Assembly (NCBI GenBank): GCA_020832305.1
Contig: JAFIEV010000089.1
Location: forward strand, 372,001 to 436,000
From: Cyclobacteriaceae bacterium
Lineage (GTDB): Bacteria; Bacteroidota; Bacteroidia; Cytophagales; Cyclobacteriaceae
Direction: 5' to 3'
Length of the DNA stretch: 64,000 nucleotides
This document shows, in pieces, positions 1 through 8,088 of the stretch. The position numbers were made by a program, and so were the translations under genes. The notes under the pieces were generated by a model. That model did no database searches. It saw only the letters and a list, made by a program, of their open reading frames with translations, and was not told where the DNA came from. Each line of letters starts with the position of its first letter. Positions within the stretch are counted from its first letter, which is position 1.

Positions 1-1
1 G

Positions 2-166
2 GCACTCGAAGATGACCAAAAATCAAAAACGCCTATCGTAGCCATTACTGGCAATGCACGTAACTACTCCATGGAAGACTTTAAGGAAGCCGGCATTGAG
101 GGTTACCTGCAAAAACCACTAAACTTCGATGTTTTGGTAGAAACTGTTAAAAAGTTTACTTCTTAA
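2..166 (+). CDS. Response regulator receiver domain, C-terminal fragment (cut by window edge)
   Basis: The frame is open from the window edge and reads ...KTPIVAITGNAR... and ...EGYLQKPLNFDVL..., ending at 166. This matches the last part of a CheY-like receiver domain: beta-4 with the conserved T (AITGNA), then the invariant Lys-Pro after beta-5 (QKPLN). The protein stops 15 residues after KPLN, so the receiver is C-terminal with no output domain behind it. It could be a single-domain regulator or the tail of a hybrid kinase; the rest lies outside the window. The stop codon abuts the next ATG, which suggests cotranscription with the following gene. Confidence 0.85.
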   Translation, partial: ALEDDQKSKTPIVAITGNARNYSMEDFKEAGIEGYLQKPLNFDVLVETVKKFTS

Positions 167-442
167 ATGGATGTTAAATACACCAAACATTTCCTCAATA
201 AACTCGAAGACCTGATGTCTGAAACAGATTATCACCTTCGCTATGAAAAGGGTCAATTTAAGTCAGGATATTGTATTTTAAATGACAGCCACATTGCAAT
301 CGTCAACAAATTTTACAGTCTTGAAGGCAAAATCAATTCCCTGATCGAAATCATACGAGAGATACAGGTAAATGAAGAAAAGCTTTCTGACAAAAACAAA
401 ACCTTTTACAAGGACATCAAAAAAACACCAGAAGTACATTGA
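167..442 (+). CDS. Small hypothetical protein (91 aa)
   Basis: An intact 91-residue reading frame whose ATG follows the response-regulator stop directly (TAAATG) and whose stop overlaps the TTG start of the next gene. I do not recognise a family. It has no signal peptide or membrane segment. The C-terminal half, from about residue 50, is Lys/Glu-rich and looks helical. The tight spacing on both sides argues for a genuine, translationally coupled gene in an operon with the receiver protein and the metallo-hydrolase. Function is unknown. Confidence 0.7.
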   Translation: MDVKYTKHFLNKLEDLMSETDYHLRYEKGQFKSGYCILNDSHIAIVNKFYSLEGKINSLIEIIREIQVNEEKLSDKNKTFYKDIKKTPEVH

Positions 443-1200
443 TAATTCAACTATTGGGTACAGGCACCTCACAGGGCATACCTGTCATAGCCTGTGAATG
501 TACGGTATGTAAATCAAGCGATCCAAGAGATAAAAGATTGCGCAGCTCTGTGCATATACAAGATGATGGCCTCAGTCTGGTTATAGATACAGGCCCGGAT
601 TTCAGACAACAGGTTCTGCAGGCCAATATCTGTCGACTTGATGCCGTTTTATTTACCCATCAGCATAAAGATCATGTTGCCGGCCTCGATGATGTGAGGA
701 GCTTTAACTTTGTTCAATCTAAACCTATGCCAGTGTATGGAAATCAATTGGTGCTGCAGCAACTCAGGGTTGAATTTGCATACGCCTTTGCCGAAGAACG
801 ATACCCCGGTGTGCCGCAGATCGATTTGATTGAAATTAATGGCGATGTCATAAAAATCGGTAAACATGAAATCATACCCATAAAAGTTATGCATCATAAA
901 CTACCTGTATTCGGTTACAGACTGGGAGATTTTGTTTATATCACCGATGCCAAAACCATTCCCGATTCTGAAATTGATAAAGCAAGAAATGCCAAAGTAC
1001 TCGTCATAAATGCTTTGCAAAAAGAAAACCATGTGTCGCATTTTACCCTGGCAGAAGCCCTGGAAATGATTGAAGAACTCAAGCCTGAAAAGGCATACCT
1101 GACCCATCTCGGACACAAAATGGGATTGCACCATGATCTGGAAAAGGAATTGCCTGATGGGGTTTTTGCAGGATATGATTTTTTAACACTGGAAATTTAA
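439..1200 (+). CDS. MBL-fold metallo-hydrolase, PhnP/RNase Z-like
   Basis: A 253-residue metallo-beta-lactamase-fold hydrolase. It starts with the PhnP-like signature LLGTGTSQGIPV and a CxC..C cluster (ACECTVCKSS). The metal-binding motif THQHKDHVAGLDD lies near residue 75, with later His in VMHHKLPV and in LTHLGHKMG. The family includes phosphodiesterases acting on cyclic nucleotides or RNA ends; the substrate here is not predictable. The start is TTG at 439, overlapping the preceding stop; the next in-frame ATG would remove the GTGTSQG motif, so TTG is preferred. The enzyme should be cytoplasmic. It sits in a + strand run that continues into the NFACT gene 3 bases later. Confidence 0.88.
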   Translation: MIIQLLGTGTSQGIPVIACECTVCKSSDPRDKRLRSSVHIQDDGLSLVIDTGPDFRQQVLQANICRLDAVLFTHQHKDHVAGLDDVRSFNFVQSKPMPVYGNQLVLQQLRVEFAYAFAEERYPGVPQIDLIEINGDVIKIGKHEIIPIKVMHHKLPVFGYRLGDFVYITDAKTIPDSEIDKARNAKVLVINALQKENHVSHFTLAEALEMIEELKPEKAYLTHLGHKMGLHHDLEKELPDGVFAGYDFLTLEI

Positions 1201-1203
1201 AAA

Positions 1204-2763
1204 GTGCACATCCATTATTTTTTTCTGAAGCAACTTACAAAACAGTTGCAAAATATTCTTCCAGGCATGCAACTGGCCGAAGTCTTCTCTCAAAACAAAG
1301 ATGAGCTAATACTTTCCTTTTGCAATGAAGATCAGGAGTTTTATATCCGAGCTGCCCTCAGTCCTCAATTTACCTCGCTGAGCTTTCCTGAAAACTTTCA
1401 GCGCGCCAAAAAGAACAGCGTAGACCTGTTTCAAGGCGCTGTTGGAAAAAGGATAAAATCACTGCATCAATACGCATACGACCGGAGTTTTGGTATTGAA
1501 ATGGAGGAGCAACTGAACATAGTATTTAAAATGCATGGAAACCGCTCTAACATTCTCCTTTTAGACCATGAGAAAGTGTCAGAAGTTTTTAGAAAAAAAA
1601 TTAAAAATGATTTTGATCTGAAATTAACTGGCCTCAATAAAACTCCCGACCTTTCAGAAGATCATTTTTTCAAAATGCAGGGTGAACTGAATAAAATACT
1701 TCCTGTGCTTGGCCGGGTAGCCGATGATTTTCTCGCAAAACAAAACTATTCCCAACAAACAGTTGAGAATAAATGGGCGATTTTTAAACAAATGATGGCG
1801 CTGCTGGAAGATCCGGAATACTTCTTTGTAATTGAAAAAAAGGGACTGCCGGTGTTAACCTTGTTCAGTGATGAAAATTGCCTTTTTAAAAGTAAAGAGC
1901 CTGTTAAAGCAGTAAATTTTTGGCTCAACCATATGATGCGCGACTTTCATTCGGAGCTGGAAAAACAAAAACTGCTGCAAATCATTGAAAAGCGCATACA
2001 ACAAATAAAAAAATACCTCATACAAGCATACCAGCGATTAGATACCAATGACCGGCAGACATCCTACCGGCAAACTGCCGACCTTATTATGGCCAATCTT
2101 CACAATATACCTGAAGGAGTGGAACAAATAAGCCTTAATGATTTTTACCACGATGACCAGCCGGTTGAAATTCGTCTGAAAAAAGACATGAGTCCTCAAA
2201 AAAATGCAGAGAATTATTACCGAAAAGCCAAAAATGAACATATCGGCATTCAAAAACTCGAGTCAGGTATTCAGGCCAAAGAACAACAGTTAAATGAATA
2301 TGAAGAATGGCTTGAGAAAGTGAAAGCAGAAAGTGAAATAAAAAACCTTCGCAGTATTGCAAAACAGCTTATAAAGCCGGTTACACCCGGCGAATCAGAA
2401 TCAGATGGACCTTGTCATGTGTTTTATTATGAAGGGTATACTGTACTGGTAGGAAAGAATGCCAAAAAAAATGATGAGCTCACCCTGAAAGTAGCTGGTA
2501 AAAACGACCTATGGCTACACGTTAAAGATGCTGGAGGTTCACATGTGGTTATCAGGGAAAAGCCCGGACAGAATTTTTCAAAAACAGTAATAGAGAAAGC
2601 TGCTTCCCTGGCAGCCTATTACTCAAAAAAAAGAAACGAAAGCTGGTGTCCGGTGAGCTATACACTAAAAAAATACGTTCGAAAACCTGGTAAAGCTGCT
2701 CCCGGTGCTGTACGTCTGGAACGTGAAAAAGTAATTTTGGTAAAGCCCTGTATTCCTGAATAA
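1204..2763 (+). CDS. rqcH: NFACT-family protein, RqcH-like
   Basis: A 519-residue protein with NFACT-N at the front, a central coiled coil (about residues 255-390) and a C-terminal NFACT-R (DUF814) domain with the hallmark stretch around NDLWLHVKDAGGSHVVI, then KKYVRKPGKAAPGAV. The family (RqcH/Rqc2/FbpA) binds stalled 50S subunits with peptidyl-tRNA and directs C-terminal alanine tailing for degradation. The gene uses GTG, 3 bases after the metallo-hydrolase stop. It is slightly shorter than Firmicutes RqcH (about 570 aa). The helix-hairpin-helix region was not separately recognised. Assignment to the family is firm; alanine tailing in this organism is inferred. Confidence 0.88.
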   Translation: MHIHYFFLKQLTKQLQNILPGMQLAEVFSQNKDELILSFCNEDQEFYIRAALSPQFTSLSFPENFQRAKKNSVDLFQGAVGKRIKSLHQYAYDRSFGIEMEEQLNIVFKMHGNRSNILLLDHEKVSEVFRKKIKNDFDLKLTGLNKTPDLSEDHFFKMQGELNKILPVLGRVADDFLAKQNYSQQTVENKWAIFKQMMALLEDPEYFFVIEKKGLPVLTLFSDENCLFKSKEPVKAVNFWLNHMMRDFHSELEKQKLLQIIEKRIQQIKKYLIQAYQRLDTNDRQTSYRQTADLIMANLHNIPEGVEQISLNDFYHDDQPVEIRLKKDMSPQKNAENYYRKAKNEHIGIQKLESGIQAKEQQLNEYEEWLEKVKAESEIKNLRSIAKQLIKPVTPGESESDGPCHVFYYEGYTVLVGKNAKKNDELTLKVAGKNDLWLHVKDAGGSHVVIREKPGQNFSKTVIEKAASLAAYYSKKRNESWCPVSYTLKKYVRKPGKAAPGAVRLEREKVILVKPCIPE

Positions 2764-2768
2764 ATAAA

Positions 2769-2851
2769 GCGCTCTGAAAATCGCCTGAATCGTTGATTTA
2801 CTGTAGTTTTAATATCCTGAATTTACATTTTAGATGCATACTTTTTCAGCA
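2769..2851 (+). repeat. Structured intergenic repeat, copy A
   Basis: An ~83-bp element starting 5 bases after the rqcH-like stop and ending before the convergent SnoaL-like gene. It aligns along its length with 43155-43233. Shared blocks include GTTGATTTA, AATATCCTGAAT and TAGATGCATACTT. The ends can pair: CTGAAAA near 2773 with TTTTCAG near 2843. The other copy has CTGAATA with TATTCAG, so one base pair has switched from A-T to T-A. That is what a selected hairpin would show. No U-run follows, so it does not look like a standard terminator. Confidence 0.7.
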
Positions 2852-2869
2852 GACTGATTAAAGCATCAA

Positions 2870-3346
2870 CTACTCATTGCCATTCCATATGTCATGGGTT
2901 GTTTTCCAGGCGCCGTCTTTTTGTTTTTTCAGAATATTGATGTACTTCGAAGTAGAAAAAAGGCTTTCACCTCCATCTTTAGGATGCAATCTGACTTCTG
3001 CAAAGCCACGGCCGAAGGCCAGATCACCTGATACTTCCACTTCTTCATAGCCACTTTTTAACTCCGTATCATACAGATCAAATATTTTCTGATAATAAGC
3101 CTCTACGGCTGTCCGGCCCTGCGCCACAGCTTGTTCAGGGGCCATTAAAATACCATCATCCGTAAAATGAATGGCTATAGCTGCTGCATTGCCTTCATTG
3201 AATGCAGCTGCACGGGCTGCGCTCATATCTTTGATTTTCTGAATTTCGTCCTCATGGCTGAGTTTATCTTCAGTTGTACAGGAAAATAACAAGAAAGCTG
3301 TTGCACAAAACAAGTTGATGGTGGCGCTTCTCAACAATGTACCCAT
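2870..3346 (-). CDS. SnoaL/DUF4440-like NTF2-fold lipoprotein
   Basis: A 158-residue protein with a lipoprotein signal (hydrophobic stretch to about residue 23, lipobox LLFSC) followed by an NTF2-like fold of the DUF4440/SnoaL type: EIQKIKDMSAARAAAFNEGN, the HFTDDGILMAPEQA loop, GRTAVEAYYQKIF, and a final beta strand with WKTTHDIWN. These proteins form small cone-shaped barrels, often with ligand-binding or ketosteroid-isomerase-like roles. The substrate is unknown. It is predicted to be anchored on the periplasmic or outer-membrane surface. It is monocistronic and convergent with the NFACT gene. Confidence 0.8.
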   Translation of the reverse strand: MGTLLRSATINLFCATAFLLFSCTTEDKLSHEDEIQKIKDMSAARAAAFNEGNAAAIAIHFTDDGILMAPEQAVAQGRTAVEAYYQKIFDLYDTELKSGYEEVEVSGDLAFGRGFAEVRLHPKDGGESLFSTSKYINILKKQKDGAWKTTHDIWNGNE

Positions 3347-3410
3347 AACTACTCTTTAGGTTTTAATGAGCACAAAAATATAAAAATTACTTAAAACTGG
3401 CCTGGATTAA

Positions 3411-3797
3411 CTAAAAAAGCAACCCTTGACGGTATCTGGGCATCAAATATCCCCGGTTAAGCACTTTTAAAAGTCGTGAATTAACAAATTTAACCAACTT
3501 GCCCGCTGAGGTTAGGGCATAGCGATTGAGTAATGTGCCGCTACGTACATCTTCAATCAACCAGTATAAGCCACTAAACCGCACTTTCACCTCCCGTGGA
3601 TTTACAAAATACTGCAGATTGGCAGATTCATATATGGGATTGTTCTTTAAAAAGTCTTGAAGTGCATCCTCCAGGGTCTTGAAATGCTTGCTTATTACCA
3701 GGCTGAGGGCATATCCATCATGTCCTTTTGGAGCAATATAAATGGTACGACCCTCCTGAAACAACTGCCTTGCTTTCGCCAATGGAACCTTTATCAT
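3411..3797 (-). CDS. Conserved hypothetical protein (128 aa)
   Basis: I do not recognise this family. The protein begins MIKVPLAKARQLFQEGRTIY and lacks signal or membrane segments; the Ile/Tyr-rich strands with Arg/Lys suggest a small soluble alpha/beta fold. The ATG at 3797 is chosen because the reverse strand shows AAAGGAGGG five bases upstream, an unusually strong Shine-Dalgarno for this phylum. A longer frame would start at a TTG seven codons earlier. The upstream neighbour is the large non-coding island; the downstream neighbour is the SnoaL-like lipoprotein in the same direction, 64 bases away. Confidence 0.65.
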   Translation of the reverse strand: MIKVPLAKARQLFQEGRTIYIAPKGHDGYALSLVISKHFKTLEDALQDFLKNNPIYESANLQYFVNPREVKVRFSGLYWLIEDVRSGTLLNRYALTSAGKLVKFVNSRLLKVLNRGYLMPRYRQGLLF

Positions 3798-4170
3798 ACG
3801 CCCTCCTTTCCGTTTCAAAGCTTCTATTAATATGTACGAATTCCAATTTCCCGGGTTAATCGCTTTTGAGTACGAATAAAAGCACGAAATTACAGTGTAA
3901 GAATTATTGGCAAAAAGCGCAGAGCGCGTAGCACCGCAAGCGCACTTGTGCCGCGTGTGCTTCCTGCCTATTTTAACAAAGGATGAGCATTCATATACCT
4001 AAATGGATACTTTCTCTGAGCGGCTTATCGAAAATAGGTTCCTCATGGTGGCAAATGAAGCTGTGTTGTGAATGTTTTTTTGTTTGGATAGTCCTTCTTT
4101 GTATGGGGGTGGGTACTACACGACGCCAATCGATTTAACACCTTGCTACGAGGTATAAGCTTATTTTCTA

Positions 4171-4219
4171 GGGGTGGTTGTCGGAGAAAACTCCTCCAAC
4201 AGGGAAGGTAAAGAATAAC
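4171..4219 (-). repeat. Dispersed hairpin H1, copy 1
   Basis: On the reverse strand this reads a pyrimidine-rich lead-in, then CCTGTTGGAGGAGTTTTCTC and CGACAACC. The arms TGTTGGAG and CTCCGACA form an 8-bp stem with one G-T wobble. The block with its flank (GGTTATTCTTTACC on the reverse strand) is nearly the same as 26458-26516 on the + strand, and the core recurs at 26906-26957 and 27082-27112. Confidence 0.75.
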
Positions 4220-4489
4220 CTTCGCATTCCCTAAGAACTACAATATGATCTATACAAAGTATACAGTGGATTTTTTGTTGTGTCGGTGAGTCGATAAGTA
4301 CTGTACAAATGGCCACTAATGCTGTATATATTAATTGACAAATGCAAAATATGTTTAACCGTTTAATCGAGCAGTACAGATGCTCATTAAGGCAAAATAC
4401 AGACTTAGCTAATTCGATGCAGAATGTCAATCCTTTTAATCGCCTACGTCCCGATCGCTATGCTTTCCGGGATTTCGGTTTGGCCTCAA

Positions 4490-4613
4490 TTCTAAACGAG
4501 GACACGGGCCATTACACTAAACATAATTCGATTCTTAAACTCCCTTAGGCAGCGTTTACAACGCAGTAAAGTACAACGAACATCCAATAACAAGCTACGA
4601 ATCAAGCTTAAAC
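4490..4613 (+). repeat. Dispersed module M, copy 1
   Basis: This segment aligns with the reverse complement of about 26765-26894. Shared blocks are AAACGAGGAC, ACACTAAACATAATT, AACTCC-TTA-GCAGCGTTTA-AACGC, ACAACGAA-ATCC and GCTACGA, with scattered substitutions and small indels. No reading frame is preserved between the copies. It is one of three modules shared by the two islands. Confidence 0.7.
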
Positions 4614-4746
4614 AGGCTCATGGAATAGGCTACGATCTTAATTTCGATTCAACAATTCAACAATTCAACATCTAAACGACTCACCAACCCACCAACTCAT
4701 TCCACATTCCATCACCCATCACGTATTCTTGTTTCTGCCACACAGC

Positions 4747-4920
4747 ACCTTAGCGCTGTAGGCGCGGCATCTTTGTAGAAACAAAAGCGATGTAAAAAGA
4801 TAAGCGCCGTAGGTGCGAAACTATTTTTTAAATAAAGCATTATCTAATAAAAAAGGTGCCACCCCTACGGGGCTCTACCTACTGCTTATCTGGTTTTTCT
4901 ACAAAGATGCCATCCCTAAC
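4747..4920. repeat. Repeat block with 16-bp perfect inverted repeat and GTAGG/CCTAC hairpins
   Basis: GGCATCTTTGTAGAAA (4766-4781) and its exact reverse complement (4896-4911) enclose about 114 bp. Inside and beside them lie small GC-rich palindromic cores: GCGCTGTAGGCGC, GCGCCGTAGGTGCG and CCCCTACGGGG, then CCATCCCTAACGGGAT. The mixture of an outer inverted repeat and inner short hairpins suggests a REP/BIME-like composite or a tiny non-autonomous element. Confidence 0.65.
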
Positions 4921-5140
4921 GGGATTTTCATTTGTATACCTAAAGCTGGGGCTCGCATGCATTTTTCTATGATCTTTTGGCGTTTAGAATCTATAAACCC
5001 ATGTGTATGCTGGAGCAAGTCTTGCAATTCTGACCTATACAATGAAAATCAGGGCTTATAACCCGTCTCACAACAAGCACTGAAACCCTTACACCCAACT
5101 TTGAATGATATTTCATCCGCAAATTTTTAATCCACTACCA

Positions 5141-5230
5141 CCGTGGCACGTGGCCCCACGCGATTCTGTACACTTTACACTTTATATCATTGATCTTCAA
5201 TGCATTTACAGGCAAGAAAGAACATGCGGC
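5141..5230 (+). repeat. Diverged direct repeat, copy 1
   Basis: Aligns with 5441-5530 about 300 bp downstream: CCCCACG, CTGTA-ACTTTA, TATATC-TTGAT-TTCA, ATTTACA and a final CATGCG occur in the same order. Identity looks like about 70-75 percent. No frame is conserved. Confidence 0.6.
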
Positions 5231-5283
5231 ACGCATGCCCTGGCTGGTTTTTTTATAGATGCGACACCCTACAGGGTCGATTG

Positions 5284-5329
5284 TATAGCATGGGCATTTG
5301 TGCTATAGACATTAGAATCCTCCGGATTC
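5284..5329. repeat. Two adjacent small palindromes
   Basis: TATAGCA (5284-5290) pairs perfectly with TGCTATA (5301-5307). A second hairpin GAATCC-TCC-GGATTC follows at 5315-5329. They belong to the dense palindrome cluster of island 1. Confidence 0.6.
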
Positions 5330-5440
5330 AGGTCTTTCTGCTTATATATGAAAGCACTCTCAAAACGTCGATCTCTAGTCTTTTTTTGTAACGAGGAATG
5401 GCAACAATAGCTTGTCTTTTACCGAAAGAATCATACCAGC

Positions 5441-5530
5441 CGCCGTGTAACGTATCCCCACGTTCCACTGTATACTTTATGTGTTATATCTTTGATATTC
5501 AGTATATTTACATTATAGAAAGCATGCGTG
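5441..5530 (+). repeat. Diverged direct repeat, copy 2
   Basis: Partner of 5141-5230 in direct orientation. Between the copies lie small palindromes, which suggests that an ~300-bp unit was duplicated and then decayed. Confidence 0.6.
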
Positions 5531-5552
5531 CAAGAGTTGGTGCTACGCACAA

Positions 5553-5584
5553 GACCTATAAGGATTTTTGAAACCTTATAGGTC
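5553..5584. repeat. Perfect 11-bp-arm palindrome
   Basis: GACCTATAAGG (5553-5563) and CCTTATAGGTC (5574-5584) are exact reverse complements around a 10-base loop. No U-run flanks it in either direction, so a terminator role is unlikely. It sits in the palindrome-dense part of island 1. Confidence 0.8.
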
Positions 5585-5629
5585 GAGGTACTTTGAAATG
5601 GCTTTTTACTGCGCTGTGGCCGATTATGG

Positions 5630-5671
5630 TGTAGGGTTAAACCCTACAGATAATATTGGATTTGAAATCCG
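5630..5671. repeat. Two near-spacerless palindromes
   Basis: TGTAGGGTT-A-AACCCTACA (5630-5648) is a perfect 9-bp inverted repeat around one base. GGATTT-G-AAATCC (5659-5671) follows. The same one-base-centre design appears as GGGTTT-C-AAACCC at 20996-21008. Confidence 0.75.
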
Positions 5672-5784
5672 CCAGACTGGAAATAACTGTAATCATCTGT
5701 TTTGCAGATATATGACATGGGCGGACGCGGCACACCCCCAACCGGGTAGTGTAGAAAAAATCATGGTTCATCTCAACCCTCCCC

Positions 5785-5810
5785 CTTGTTGGTGTTTTTC
5801 CACCAACAAG
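5785..5810. repeat. Hairpin H2, copy 1
   Basis: CTTGTTGGTG and CACCAACAAG form a perfect 10-bp stem around TTTTTC. The whole 26-base hairpin is the exact reverse complement of 26668-26693, and an ACCCT-CCC lead-in is shared as well. Confidence 0.8.
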
Positions 5811-5867
5811 CACTGAAACCCATTACCCATCACCCATTACGGTTTACGTATCACGCATTCCGCACCC

Positions 5868-6791
5868 CTATCCAAAAAGCCTTCGCACAAGACTGATAGG
5901 TCTGGGCATGGCTTTTTTTCTTACAACAAAATCTTCATTGAGTAGTTTGATTTGCGGCAATACTGCAAGGGTGGACTGCTGACCTATTCTGTAAAATTCA
6001 TCGGCCCTTTCAAATGCAAATGTGCTGAAATTTTTCATCTCCTTAGGTTCAATAAATATATCACAGTCTCTCACCCTTGGCACTACATTTTGCCAAATGG
6101 CCAACCTGAATACCCTGTCTGCTGTATCGCGCACACCCTGTATATTATCTTTTCTGTCGTGAAAATTTACATGGGCACCTATGAGTATTTTCACTTTATT
6201 ACGCAGCGGATCGGTAGGCATATTATTGAGGAGACCTCCATCGACGTACAGACTGTCACCAATAGGCACAGGTTTAAAAATGATGGGTAAGGAAGCTGAT
6301 GCCACCACATAATCAAAAAGTTTACCCTGGCTTATAATTTCATTCTTTCCCGTATTGAGATTGGTTACAGAAACATATAAAGGCTTTTTAAGAGCATCAA
6401 AATCATCCCGTGGAATAAATTTTCTCAATAAATTTCGGAGGTAATCGAGATTGAGTAAACCATTTTTAGACATAAGAGAACCAATGAAATTGCTAAAGCG
6501 GGTACGTTTCACAAAATCCAGCAGTTCCTCAGGACTGTAACCAGCTGCATAAAAAGCCCCGACTATGGCACCAAAACTCGCTCCTGAGATTACATCAGGC
6601 GCCAGACCTTCTTTTTCGAGTACATCGAGAATACCTATATGTGTAATGCCCCTGGCACCTCCCCCGCTCAGGGCTATTCCTATCTGCTTTTTTCCATTTT
6701 CAGCATGCATCGGTTTCATGATTTTTTCTTTTATTACCATCTGCACTTTTTCAGGTATCAATAATTTTACCAAATTGCAGGTTAATTGCAT
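5868..6791 (-). CDS. Patatin-like phospholipase
   Basis: A 307-residue member of the patatin/RssA family of Ser-Asp lipid acyl hydrolases. Visible motifs: the oxyanion loop SGGGARG near residue 44, the nucleophile elbow GASFG (GxSxG) near 70, and the catalytic Asp in VDGGLLNNMP near 210. There is no signal peptide, so it is probably cytoplasmic or peripheral on the inner membrane. The ATG at 6791 is taken, but ATGs at 6740 or 6719 would leave a more typical short lead before QIGIALSGGG and more room for the divergent thyA promoter. Substrate (phospholipid or lysophospholipid) is not predictable. Confidence 0.9.
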   Translation of the reverse strand: MQLTCNLVKLLIPEKVQMVIKEKIMKPMHAENGKKQIGIALSGGGARGITHIGILDVLEKEGLAPDVISGASFGAIVGAFYAAGYSPEELLDFVKRTRFSNFIGSLMSKNGLLNLDYLRNLLRKFIPRDDFDALKKPLYVSVTNLNTGKNEIISQGKLFDYVVASASLPIIFKPVPIGDSLYVDGGLLNNMPTDPLRNKVKILIGAHVNFHDRKDNIQGVRDTADRVFRLAIWQNVVPRVRDCDIFIEPKEMKNFSTFAFERADEFYRIGQQSTLAVLPQIKLLNEDFVVRKKAMPRPISLVRRLFG

Positions 6792-6850
6792 GTTGGTAAT
6801 GCATAATACGTGAATATCTTCATTTGTGGTAAAAAAAACCTGAAATAAAT

Positions 6851-7645
6851 ATGAGACAATACCATGAATTGATGCAGCATGTGCTGGATCATGGAGTCAG
6901 GAAAGAAGACAGAACCGGTACCGGAACCTTGAGTGTTTTCGGATATCAGATGCGATTTGATTTAAATGAAGGATTTCCGGCAATCACCACCAAAAAGCTT
7001 CATTTGAGATCGATAATCCATGAACTGCTCTGGTTTTTACAGGGCTCAACCAACATCGCTTATTTAAAACAAAACGGTGTAAGCATATGGGATGAATGGG
7101 CAGGAGACGATGGAGAACTGGGCCCGGTGTATGGGTATCAATGGCGCAGCTGGACCGGCGCCGATGGAAAAACAGTAGATCAGATCAGCCAGCTCATTGA
7201 ACAGATTAAAAAAAATCCCGACTCGCGTCGTTTAATTGTCAGCGCCTGGAATGTGGCGGAAATTGAAAAAATGGCGCTTCCTCCCTGTCATGCCTTTTTT
7301 CAATTTTATGTGGCCGAGGGTAAATTGTCCTGTCAATTGTACCAACGCAGTGCTGACATTTTTCTCGGGGTTCCTTTTAACATTGCCAGCTATGCATTGC
7401 TCACCCTGATGGTTGCCCAGGTATGTAACTTAATTCCAGGTGAATTTATCCATACTTTTGGCGATGCGCATTTATATGTAAATCACCTTGAGCAGGCCAG
7501 GCTCCAACTTGGTCGCGAACCCAGAAGCTTGCCCCAAATGATAATTAATCCCGGAGTAAAAAGCATTTTTGAATTCAGATTTGAAGATTTCAAATTAGAA
7601 AATTACGATCCACATCCGCACATTAAAGCACCGGTTGCCGTTTGA
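6851..7645 (+). CDS. thyA: Thymidylate synthase
   Basis: Converts dUMP to dTMP using methylene-tetrahydrofolate, in the cytoplasm. Length 264 aa is exactly the classic ThyA size. Visible motifs: [13 protein letters not shown] near residue 20 (phosphate-binding Arg), [19 protein letters not shown] in the folate region, the catalytic Cys146 in [30 protein letters not shown], and the C-terminal KAPVAV. It starts at an ATG 59 bp from the divergent patatin gene. No dihydrofolate reductase gene lies next to it. Assignment is secure. Confidence 0.98.
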   Translation: MRQYHELMQHVLDHGVRKEDRTGTGTLSVFGYQMRFDLNEGFPAITTKKLHLRSIIHELLWFLQGSTNIAYLKQNGVSIWDEWAGDDGELGPVYGYQWRSWTGADGKTVDQISQLIEQIKKNPDSRRLIVSAWNVAEIEKMALPPCHAFFQFYVAEGKLSCQLYQRSADIFLGVPFNIASYALLTLMVAQVCNLIPGEFIHTFGDAHLYVNHLEQARLQLGREPRSLPQMIINPGVKSIFEFRFEDFKLENYDPHPHIKAPVAV

Positions 7646-7659
7646 AATGGTTTAAGGGT

Positions 7660-8061
7660 TTAAAGTAAGGAGGTCTCGAGGATTTTTCCATGCTGGTCAA
7701 CCATTGATTTAAAACGAATCAATTCTTCATCTCTGTGAATGATCTCATATTGTATTGATTCATCTTTATGAAAAATCTTAATCACATTCATGATTTCCCC
7801 AAGCTTCTTTAATTCCATGTCAATTTCTGCAGGTAAATGCACCGTATGAAGATTAACCTTATGTAGAAGGTATTCACCTTGTTTGCTGTATCTTGCCAAA
7901 TATTCAGTTTTTTTGTAGTAAAATAAAACTTCATCCACCACTTCTCCGCTGGTCCATTCTACATTTCGTGCATAAGGGAACCTTTGTTTAAATGCTTGTA
8001 GGGTTGCCTTTTCAGGTTTCCACTTTTTCCTTTCAAATAGTTTGGCCAATGGATTATTCAT
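7660..8061 (-). CDS. PepSY/BLIP-like domain protein, partner of ECF sigma factor
   Basis: A 133-residue protein with a region (about residues 20-70) that resembles the PepSY-like/DUF2874 fold common in Bacteroidota: AFKQRFPYARNVEWTSGE, then EYLARYSKQGEYLLHK. Members of that family are usually exported, but no signal peptide or membrane segment is visible here, so it is predicted to be cytoplasmic. It follows the ECF sigma factor by 27 bases on the same strand, in the place where anti-sigma or accessory genes often sit. A regulatory role is inference from position only; it lacks the zinc motif and membrane helix of classic anti-sigma factors. Confidence 0.7.
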   Translation of the reverse strand: MNNPLAKLFERKKWKPEKATLQAFKQRFPYARNVEWTSGEVVDEVLFYYKKTEYLARYSKQGEYLLHKVNLHTVHLPAEIDMELKKLGEIMNVIKIFHKDESIQYEIIHRDEELIRFKSMVDQHGKILETSLL

Positions 8062-8088
8062 GTCGTTTCATTTTGTTAATGTGGTAAC

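Larger units (their letters stand above)
3798..5867. other. Large non-coding repeat island 1
   Basis: About 2.07 kb without a credible gene. Short open frames here have no family signature, no initiation context, and cross obvious palindromes, so they are left out. The stretch is a mosaic of hairpins and diverged repeats. Several modules (4171-4219, 4490-4613, 5785-5810) recur in inverted orientation in the second island at 26.4-27.1 kb. Simple strings of the CAACAATTCAAC and CATCACCCATCAC kind are also present near 4645-4730 and 5820-5850. No transposase or integrase remnant was seen. Confidence 0.75.

Noticed and set aside
5553-5584. Rho-independent terminator
   Set aside because: The stem is perfect but no T-run follows on either strand and no gene ends nearby.
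5141-5810. CRISPR array
   Set aside because: Repeats are not regular: there is no fixed repeat with uniform spacers, and no cas gene is present.
4161-5816. Several open frames of 60-90 codons in island 1
   Set aside because: They cross palindromes and repeats, carry no family motifs, and the frames are not kept between the repeat copies.
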